Source: Zoogloea sp035335645
GTDB lineage: Bacteria > Pseudomonadota > Gammaproteobacteria > Burkholderiales > Rhodocyclaceae
Assembly: GCA_035335645.1 (NCBI GenBank)
Contig: DAOQMM010000101.1
Coordinates: 1 to 13,471 of the forward strand
DNA: 13,471 nt
Reading direction: 5' to 3'
In this document: positions 5,518 to 11,472 of the stretch, piece by piece
Numbering within the stretch: the first letter of the stretch is position 1
How the letters are laid out: each line of letters begins with the position of its first letter
Program-made: the position numbers and the translations under genes
The notes under the pieces: generated by a model
What the model was told of the DNA's origin: nothing
Databases searched by the model: none
Seen by the model: only the letters and a program-made list of their open reading frames with translations

Positions 5518-8067
5518 ATGAGCAAGCACCTCATCATCGCGGAAAAACCCTCCGTCGCGGCCGACATCGCCCGCGCCATCGGCGGTTTCACCAAGGAAAA
5601 GGACTACTTCGAGTCGGAGCACTACGTGCTCTCGTCGGCCGTTGGCCACCTGCTCGAACTCTCCGTCCCGGCCGAATTCGAGGTCAAGCGGGGCAAGTGG
5701 TCCTTCGCCCACCTGCCGGTGATTCCGCCCCACTTCGCCCTCAACCCCATCGAGAAGACCGAGGACCGCCTCAAGCTCCTCACCCGCCTCATCAAGCGCA
5801 AGGACGTCACCGGCCTCATCAACGCCTGTGACGCGGGCCGCGAGGGGGAACTGATCTTCAGCTTCATCGCCCAGCACGCCGGCACCCACAAGCCGGTGCA
5901 GCGCCTGTGGCTGCAGTCCATGACGCCCGGTGCGATCCGCGACGGCTTTGCCCATCTGCGCTCGGCCGACGACGTGGCGGGCCTGCGCGAGGCCGCCGTG
6001 TGCCGCGCCGAGAGCGACTGGCTGATCGGCATCAACGGCACGCGGGCGATGACCGCCTTCAACTCCAAGACCGGCGGCTTCCACCTCACCACCGTCGGCC
6101 GCGTGCAGACACCCACCCTGGCCATCGTCGTGGAGCGGGAGGAGAAGATCCGCGCCTTCCGGCCCACCGACTACTGGGAGCTGGAAGCCCGCTTCGGCTG
6201 CCAGGCCGGCAGCTACGCCGGGCGCTGGTTCGACGAGGGCTTCCGCAAGCCGGAGGAGGGCACGCCCCTGGCCGAGCACGCGTCCGCCTACCGCCTGTGG
6301 GACAAGACCCGCGCAGAAGCCCTCCGCGCCAAGTGCCAAGGCCAGCCCGGCAGCGTGGAGGAGGAATCCAAGCCCACCACCCAGCTCTCGCCGCTGCTCT
6401 TCGACCTCACCTCCCTGCAGCGGGAGGCCAACGGCCGCTTCGGCTTCTCGGCCCGCACCACCCTGCAGCTGGCCCAGGCCCTTTACGAAAAGCACAAGGT
6501 GCTGACCTACCCGCGGACCGACGCCCGCGCCCTGCCCGAAGACTACGTCGGCCAGGTGAAGGGCATCCTCGGCGGCCTGCCGGACGCCTACGCGCCCTTC
6601 GCCAACGAGATCGTCAAGCATGGCTGGGCCAAGCCCAACAAGCGGATCTTCAACAACGCGAAGATCTCCGATCACTTCGCCATCATCCCCACCGGCACAC
6701 CGCCCAAGACCCTGTCGGAAGCCGAGGCCAAGATCTACGATCTGGTCACCCGGCGCTTCCTGGCCGTGTTCTACCCGGCCGCCGAGTACCGCGTCACCAC
6801 CCGCATCACCCGTGTGGCCGGCGAAGCCTTCAAGACCGAGGGCAAGGTGCTGGTCCAGCCCGGCTGGCTGGCGGTGTATGGGAAGTCGGCGGCCCTCGCC
6901 GACGAGGACGGCGGCACGCCCCAGCTGGTGGCCGTCACGCCGGGCGAGCAGGTCAGCACTGACGAGGTCGCCCTCAAGGCTCTGGTCACCAAGCCGCCCG
7001 CGCGCTTCAACGAAGCCACCCTGCTGTCCGCCATGGAAGGCGCCGGCAAGATGGTGGACGACGAGGAGCTGCGCGCCGCCATGGCCGGCCGCGGCCTCGG
7101 CACGCCGGCCACCCGCGCCCAGATCATCGAGAACCTGATCGGCGAGACCTACATCCTGCGGGACGGCAAGGAGCTTGTCCCCACCGCCAAGGCCTTCTCC
7201 CTGATCACGCTGCTGCGCGGCCTGGGCACCCACGAGCTGACCTCGCCGGAACTCACCGGCGAATGGGAGCACAAGCTGGCCCAGATGGAGCGTGGCGCCC
7301 TGTCCCGCAGCACCTTCATGGAGCACATCCAGACCATGGCGCGGGACATGGTCGAGCGCGCCAAGCGTTACGAATCCGACACCGTGCCGGGCGACTTCGC
7401 GACCCTGCAGACGCCCTGTCCCAAGTGCGGCGGCGTGGTGAAGGAGAACTACAAGAAGTTCGCCTGCCAGGGCTGCGACTGGAGCGCCTGGAAGATCGTC
7501 GCGGGCCGCCAGTTCGAGATTCCCGAGATGGAGACCCTGCTGTCCACCGGGCGTGTCGGGCCGCTGATGGGTTTCCGCAACAAGATGGGGCGGCTCTTCA
7601 ATGCGGAGATCCGCCTCAACGACGACCAGCAGCCGGAGTTCGATTTTGGCCAGCCCAAGGAAGACGAGGCGGCCGAAGCGGTGGACTTCTCCGCTCAGGA
7701 GGCCCTCGGCACCTGCCCCAAGTGCGGTGGCGGCGTGTACGAGCACGGCCTCGCCTACGTCTGCGAAAAATCCGTGGGCCCCGGCAAGTCCTGCGACTTC
7801 CGCTCGGGCAAGATCATCCTGCAGCAGCCCATCGAGCGGGAACAGATGACAAAACTCCTTGCCGATGGGCGGACCGAGCTGCTCAAGGGCTTCGTGTCCA
7901 CCCGCACCAAGCGCAAGTTCTCCGCCTTCCTGGTGCGCGGCGCGGACGGCAAGGTGGGGTTCGAATTCGAGAAGAAGGAACCCCGCGCCAAGGCGGGGGA
8001 CGCGGCGGACGGCGCAGCGCCCGCCGCCAAGAAGGCGGCCCCTCGACGCAAGCCGGCCGCCGGCTGA
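5518..8067 (+). CDS. topB: DNA topoisomerase III with C-terminal zinc-finger repeats
   Basis: Type IA topoisomerase that cuts and passes single strands, used to separate linked replication and recombination intermediates. The product is 849 residues. The Toprim domain opens with LIIAEKPS (E9) and continues to DAGREGE (105-111). The catalytic tyrosine is Y331 in LTYPRTDARALP. RVQTPTLAIV (195-204) is the conserved topoisomerase motif. After about residue 620 come two modules, each a four-cysteine finger followed by a Toprim_Crpt-like repeat: cysteines 634/637/650/653 and 733/736/749/759. The tail is Lys/Ala/Pro-rich (about 820-849). E. coli TopB has about 650 residues, so the C-terminal part is an extension, common in related betaproteobacteria. 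Start: the ATG at 5518 gives the conserved MSKHLIIAEKPS; upstream GAAGAG is a weak ribosome-binding site. Confidence 0.96.
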   Translation: MSKHLIIAEKPSVAADIARAIGGFTKEKDYFESEHYVLSSAVGHLLELSVPAEFEVKRGKWSFAHLPVIPPHFALNPIEKTEDRLKLLTRLIKRKDVTGLINACDAGREGELIFSFIAQHAGTHKPVQRLWLQSMTPGAIRDGFAHLRSADDVAGLREAAVCRAESDWLIGINGTRAMTAFNSKTGGFHLTTVGRVQTPTLAIVVEREEKIRAFRPTDYWELEARFGCQAGSYAGRWFDEGFRKPEEGTPLAEHASAYRLWDKTRAEALRAKCQGQPGSVEEESKPTTQLSPLLFDLTSLQREANGRFGFSARTTLQLAQALYEKHKVLTYPRTDARALPEDYVGQVKGILGGLPDAYAPFANEIVKHGWAKPNKRIFNNAKISDHFAIIPTGTPPKTLSEAEAKIYDLVTRRFLAVFYPAAEYRVTTRITRVAGEAFKTEGKVLVQPGWLAVYGKSAALADEDGGTPQLVAVTPGEQVSTDEVALKALVTKPPARFNEATLLSAMEGAGKMVDDEELRAAMAGRGLGTPATRAQIIENLIGETYILRDGKELVPTAKAFSLITLLRGLGTHELTSPELTGEWEHKLAQMERGALSRSTFMEHIQTMARDMVERAKRYESDTVPGDFATLQTPCPKCGGVVKENYKKFACQGCDWSAWKIVAGRQFEIPEMETLLSTGRVGPLMGFRNKMGRLFNAEIRLNDDQQPEFDFGQPKEDEAAEAVDFSAQEALGTCPKCGGGVYEHGLAYVCEKSVGPGKSCDFRSGKIILQQPIEREQMTKLLADGRTELLKGFVSTRTKRKFSAFLVRGADGKVGFEFEKKEPRAKAGDAADGAAPAAKKAAPRRKPAAG

Positions 8068-8082
8068 ACGCACGCCGCGCAG

Positions 8083-8135
8083 CATCCACGCCGGGCCGCG
8101 CGGCATGCGCCGCCCGGCCCCGTCACACGTGGATG
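8083..8135. terminator. Nested inverted repeats between converging topB and the HDOD gene
   Basis: CATCCACG (8083-8090) and CGTGGATG (8128-8135) are perfect 8-bp arms. Inside them CCGGGC (8091-8096) pairs with GCCCGG (8112-8117). Another short palindrome (AGCCGGC/GCCGGCT, 8051-8065) overlaps the topB stop. The 131-bp gap lies between 3' ends on both strands, where a bidirectional terminator is expected. There is no T-run on either strand, so intrinsic termination is not assured. Confidence 0.4.
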
Positions 8136-8198
8136 ACCCGCCAGGTGCCGCCTGACTTCACGGCCATCAGGCCGCCAGGAACGACGGCCCGCCGCAGA

Positions 8199-9065
8199 TC
8201 AGCGGATGGCCGCAGCCACCCGCTCGCGGAAATCGTCCAGATCCTGATCAGAGGTGCCCAGATAGGCCATCGCCTGCTGCGCGAGGCCCGTGTCCAGCTC
8301 GCCGCCGGTGTCGCCGATGCATTCTGCCAACACATGCTCGGCCACCAGGGTCACGGCCATCATGCCCAGGGCTTCGGGCGTCAGGCTGTCGTCGGGCTTT
8401 GAAAAAATATCCGGTTCGTGGTGGAAACGGATCGCGGCCGCCAGCACCGGGGGCAGACCCCAGTTGCGCGCCAGCAGCCATCCGACCGTCGGATGGCTGC
8501 ACGGGAAGTGGGCCAGCTCGTCCGCCACCAGCGGGCGCCCGGAGGCCTGCGCGGCGGCATAGACGGCTCCATACTGGGGATAGTGGGTCATCATCACCGG
8601 GATGGCGGCGTCGTGAAACAGGGCGAAGGTATAGGCATTCTCGGCCGAGACGCCCATGTGGCAGCGGGCGATCACGGCCGTGGAAAGGGCCAGGGTGGCC
8701 GCCCGGTTCCAGAACGGGTCCATCAGCTCGGACGGCAGGCTTGCACTGGCCGACCGCAAGGCCGCGGCGATCACCACGCTCAGCACGTTGCTGATCCCTA
8801 GCCGGTTGACCGCCTGGGACACGCTCTTGACCGGCGACGTGGCACGGAACAGGGCGGAATTGGCGAGCTTGATCGCCATGGCCGACATGCCCACGTCGGA
8901 GGCGATCACGCGGGCCAGCACGCGCATGTCCGGGTCGTCCTTCTGGGCCTCGCGCATCACTTCGGCGACAACGGCAGGGCAGGCGGGGATCTGGATCGAC
9001 TGCAGGGCCTCATCCAGGTCGTCGTGGGTCAGGGCGGGCCGGGCCTGCACGGCAGGGGAAGACAT
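8199..9065 (-). CDS. HDOD-domain signalling protein
   Basis: Protein of 288 residues with one HDOD domain (Pfam PF08668, about residues 22-225), related to HD phosphohydrolases and usually regarded as a regulatory or protein-interaction module. Visible family features are IPACPAVVAEVM (26-37), the segment VLARVIASDVGMSAMAIKLANSALF (about 49-73), AVNRLGISNVLSVVI (85-99), FALFHDAAIPVM (147-158), SHPTVGWLLARNWGLPPVLAAAI (190-212) and RFHHEP. H151-D152 keep an HD pair, but the full metal-binding set of true HD hydrolases is not apparent, so enzymatic activity is doubtful. There is no signal peptide and no other domain such as GGDEF or EAL. The ATG at 9065 has a strong AGGAG eight bases upstream. 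It converges with topB and is divergent from the DUF1631 gene. The specific pathway cannot be told from the sequence. Confidence 0.92.
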   Translation of the reverse strand: MSSPAVQARPALTHDDLDEALQSIQIPACPAVVAEVMREAQKDDPDMRVLARVIASDVGMSAMAIKLANSALFRATSPVKSVSQAVNRLGISNVLSVVIAAALRSASASLPSELMDPFWNRAATLALSTAVIARCHMGVSAENAYTFALFHDAAIPVMMTHYPQYGAVYAAAQASGRPLVADELAHFPCSHPTVGWLLARNWGLPPVLAAAIRFHHEPDIFSKPDDSLTPEALGMMAVTLVAEHVLAECIGDTGGELDTGLAQQAMAYLGTSDQDLDDFRERVAAAIR

Positions 9066-9073
9066 GGGAACTG

Positions 9074-9078
9074 CTCCT
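9074..9078 (-). promoter_or_regulatory. Strong ribosome-binding site of the HDOD gene
   Basis: AGGAG on the minus strand, 8 nt before the ATG. It is the best Shine-Dalgarno sequence in the window and fixes the start of the HDOD protein. Confidence 0.8.
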
Positions 9079-9228
9079 GTGGGGATTCGGATCGATCGGT
9101 TCGACCGGTGGTTCGTGACGGGCTGCGCAGAGGGCCCGCACCGACTCCGGCATCATGGACGCCCCGTGCACGCCGACACAGTCGGATACAAGGGCGGACT
9201 TCTCCTGAAGAAAGGTTTCGGCCCCGCG

Positions 9229-9291
9229 TGGCATTTCTTGAGAGTCCGGTGGCATAAAACTTATCTCCCCGGGCATTCAAGAATCTGATAC
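9229..9291 (+). repeat. Three GGCAT repeats at exact 21-bp spacing, possible operator
   Basis: TGGCATTT (from 9229), TGGCATAA (from 9250) and GGGCATTC (from 9271) begin exactly 21 bp apart, which is two helical turns and places them on the same DNA face. TTCTTGA and its complement TCAAGAA flank the middle copy. The repeats lie midway between two divergent start codons. Only five to six bases per unit are conserved, so chance cannot be excluded. Confidence 0.4.
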
Positions 9292-9414
9292 CCGTGACCG
9301 AGAAAGACCTTGATTCATCCATGGGATTAAAGTCGTGGTCACCCATGCCGTTCATTGGGGCGCCATGTCGAGGAATGTCACCCTGCGCAGGCCCGGGCGT
9401 CCCGTCCCGGTTCC

Positions 9415-9418
9415 GGAG
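9415..9418 (+). promoter_or_regulatory. Ribosome-binding site of the DUF1631 gene
   Basis: GGAG lies 8 nt before the ATG at 9427. It supports this start over an in-frame ATG at 9355, which would add 24 residues without family character. Confidence 0.65.
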
Positions 9419-9426
9419 ATCGAGCA

Positions 9427-11385
9427 ATGACCGCATCGCCATCGTCGCCCGCAGCCCTGGTCTCGCTGAAGCACTGCCGCGACCGTTTCGTGGACGCCAT
9501 CCGGGCGGCCGCGCGCACGGCCCGCTGTCCGGAACCCTGGCTCGACGGCCTGTGCTCCGCGGCCGCAGAGGGTTTCGAGGAAATGGCGGGTCTGCGCGAG
9601 CGGCGCGGCTTTGAACAGCTCCGCGGCCTGACGGCGTCACGGATCAGCCTGATCCACCAGGAAGACCTCGACTACTCCATCGAGCTCATCAATCTCGAGC
9701 AGCGCATCCACGACCACGTCCATCGGGAGATGACCCTCGCGGACCGGCGCCTCCATGAGCTCTTGATCGAACTGAACCTCACCCGCGGCGAGGATTCGCC
9801 CTTCGGCAGTGAAGTGGCCTGCCTGGCCCTGCGGGCGCTGACCGAGCGGGAACGCATCAACCCGGTGGAAGCCCTCGATTTCGCGCGCCAGATCGAAGCC
9901 CCCCTCAAGATCCAGCTCATCGAACTCTACCGGGACGTGGACCACACCCTCGCCGGTGTGCCGTCCTACGGCCAGAAGTCCGGTCGCGCGCCCGCGCCAC
10001 GCCCCGGCACCCCGGACGGCCAGGTGCTGAGCATCGGGGACGGCGGCCACGATCCGGTGGACGGTCTGCGCTGGGCCGTGATCTCCCGGGCCGGCGACGG
10101 ACTCAGCGAGACCGACGGCCAGGACCGCGCCGCGCTGAAGGCCGTGGTGGATCGCATCGAGGCGTGGATGGACCACGAACGCCAGAACGGCGAGTGGGCC
10201 CACGACGAACTGAGCACCTCGGAACTCGTGCAACTCCTGCCGCCGCCCCGCGTGGCGGCCCTGGCCGTGGTGGAGGCGGTGTTCGCCCACGCCGTCACCC
10301 GCGCCGATCTGCCCGACCCGATCCGCGCCCTGCTGGTGGAATTGCGCTTCCCCATCCTCAAGCAGGCCCTGCGCCACACGGATCTGTTCGAGGGCTCCTC
10401 GCGCCCTCCGGCCTTGCGCCTGGTGGACAGCATCGCCCAGCTTGGCGCCAGCCTGCCGCCCGAAGGTACCGTCGACCACTCCCTGTACCGCGCCGCGGCC
10501 AAGGTGGTGAACGCCCTTGTCCAGCCTGACACTCTGCCCGACGACGCCTTCGCGGTGGCCCTCGAAGCCCTCGACAAGCGGGTCGCGGAGCGCCGCCAGA
10601 CGACCCTGGAGCGCGCCCGCGCCTTCGAAGAGAAGGGCGTTCAGCTGGAGCGCCGCGAGATCGCGCTGCACCAGGCCACACGCATGGTCAGCCAGCTCCT
10701 CACCCAGGCGCCGGAAGGCCCGGTGCGCCAGTTCCTCGAAGGGTACTGGGTCCAGGTGCTGACCCGCGCCGCCTACCTGCGCGGCACCGATCACGCGGAA
10801 TGGGACTCACGGGTCAGAACGGCCGCACAGCTCATTGCGAGCATCGTCCCACCGGCCGATGACGCGGAACGGGAACGCCTGCGCGCCGGCCTGCCGGCCC
10901 TGCGCGGCGGTCTGGGCGATGGCCTACAGGCCGTCGGACTCAAGCCCGAGACCATCGACGCCGCCCTGGCGCCCCTCGACGCCCTCCACGCCGCAGTGCT
11001 CGATGGCAGGCTCCTGCCCGCCATCCCGCCCAAACCACGCACTCCACGGGTCCACCACAGCCCGGTGAGCGGCTTTCCGGGGCTGTTTGCCCTCGCCCAC
11101 AAGTCCTATCTGGCCGGCGAACCGGTGCTGGCCGCCGAATGGGCCGATATCCGCACGGGCGACGCCCTGGTCCTCGCCCTGCCGGACGGCGGCACGCTGC
11201 GCGGCCTGGTGGCCTGGATCGGCCCTGGCGGGCAGCTGATGCTGATCGCCGACACCGACCGCCACGATGTGCTGGCGGTCACCTTCCGCGCCTTCGCCCA
11301 GCAGACCGCCCAGCCGGGCAGCCGGCGCCTGCGCCCCTTCTCCCTGGTGGAGGACGCCGCCGACCGGCGGCTCGCCCACGCCTGA
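9427..11385 (+). CDS. DUF1631 family protein
   Basis: Soluble protein of 652 residues assigned to DUF1631 (Pfam PF07793), a proteobacterial family of unknown function; older records sometimes mislabel members as thymidine phosphorylases. Supporting segments are an N-terminal helical part with YSIELINLEQRIHDHVHREM, the central IRALLVELRFPILKQALRHTDLF followed by RPPALRLVDSIAQLG, a probable coiled coil at about 384-425 (KRVAERRQTTLERARAFEEK and onward), and a C-terminal part (about 560-645) with the predicted beta-rich segment EWADIRTGDALVLALPDGGT. There is no signal peptide or membrane segment. It is somewhat short for the family, whose members often exceed 700 residues, but no break is visible. 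It is divergent from the HDOD gene and followed by uvrA after 87 nt. I infer a regulatory or envelope-related role only weakly. Confidence 0.85.
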   Translation: MTASPSSPAALVSLKHCRDRFVDAIRAAARTARCPEPWLDGLCSAAAEGFEEMAGLRERRGFEQLRGLTASRISLIHQEDLDYSIELINLEQRIHDHVHREMTLADRRLHELLIELNLTRGEDSPFGSEVACLALRALTERERINPVEALDFARQIEAPLKIQLIELYRDVDHTLAGVPSYGQKSGRAPAPRPGTPDGQVLSIGDGGHDPVDGLRWAVISRAGDGLSETDGQDRAALKAVVDRIEAWMDHERQNGEWAHDELSTSELVQLLPPPRVAALAVVEAVFAHAVTRADLPDPIRALLVELRFPILKQALRHTDLFEGSSRPPALRLVDSIAQLGASLPPEGTVDHSLYRAAAKVVNALVQPDTLPDDAFAVALEALDKRVAERRQTTLERARAFEEKGVQLERREIALHQATRMVSQLLTQAPEGPVRQFLEGYWVQVLTRAAYLRGTDHAEWDSRVRTAAQLIASIVPPADDAERERLRAGLPALRGGLGDGLQAVGLKPETIDAALAPLDALHAAVLDGRLLPAIPPKPRTPRVHHSPVSGFPGLFALAHKSYLAGEPVLAAEWADIRTGDALVLALPDGGTLRGLVAWIGPGGQLMLIADTDRHDVLAVTFRAFAQQTAQPGSRRLRPFSLVEDAADRRLAHA

Positions 11386-11392
11386 CCCCGGT

Positions 11393-11410
11393 CGGCCGGG
11401 AACCCGGCCG
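11393..11410. repeat. 18-bp palindrome just after the DUF1631 stop
   Basis: CGGCCGGG (11393-11400) and CCCGGCCG (11403-11410) flank AA. As RNA this is a very stable GC hairpin starting 7 nt after the stop codon. No T-run follows, so it may act as a weak terminator or mRNA end stabiliser, or it may be a binding site upstream of the uvrA promoter. Confidence 0.4.
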
Positions 11411-11436
11411 CGCGGCGGCGGTCTGCCCGAGGGCGC

Positions 11437-11442
11437 TACAAT
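11437..11442 (+). promoter_or_regulatory. Candidate -10 element for the uvrA-like gene
   Basis: TACAAT matches the sigma-70 -10 consensus at 5 of 6 bases and is the only AT-rich string in the 87-bp gap. No good -35 lies 16-18 bp upstream, where the sequence is GC repeats. The start would be near 11449, giving a leader of about 24 nt without a Shine-Dalgarno sequence. I see no LexA-type box (CTGT-N8-ACAG). Confidence 0.45.
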
Positions 11443-11472
11443 CGCCCCGGACAACCCAGCCCTCGCCCTGCC

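Larger units (their letters stand above)
9066..9426. other. 361-bp divergent intergenic region, no gene found
   Basis: This stretch separates the starts of the HDOD and DUF1631 genes. It is more AT-rich than its surroundings, chiefly at 9231-9340. I see no protein-coding signal in it. It contains both ribosome-binding sites at its ends, three GGCAT repeats (9229-9291), an inverted repeat TTCTTGA/TCAAGAA (9235-9241 and 9277-9283), and a small hairpin CCGAC-ACA-GTCGG (9173-9185). Only weak promoter-like strings were found, for example TTGAAT then TTTTAT with a short 15-bp spacer on the minus strand. Both genes probably have their promoters here. Confidence 0.6.

Noticed and set aside
5296..8106. 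A 936-codon open frame on the minus strand opposite topB
   Set aside because: It mirrors the topB codons in high-GC DNA, has low-complexity Gly/Ala/Leu/Asp/Glu content and no recognisable domain, while the plus strand encodes an intact topoisomerase.
8136..8198. Short in-frame tail MAVKSGGTWRVIHV on the minus strand beyond the HDOD stop
   Set aside because: It looked like a protein end, but it belongs to a frame that overlaps HDOD without homology, and a 14-residue string cannot be supported as a gene or as a frameshifted HDOD end.
9173..9185. Hairpin CCGAC-ACA-GTCGG in the divergent gap
   Set aside because: A 5-bp stem with a 3-nt loop is expected by chance in GC-rich DNA and has no supporting context.
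9229..9245. Possible sigma-54 promoter starting TGGCAT
   Set aside because: The -12 GC dinucleotide is absent at the required distance; the position reads GA.
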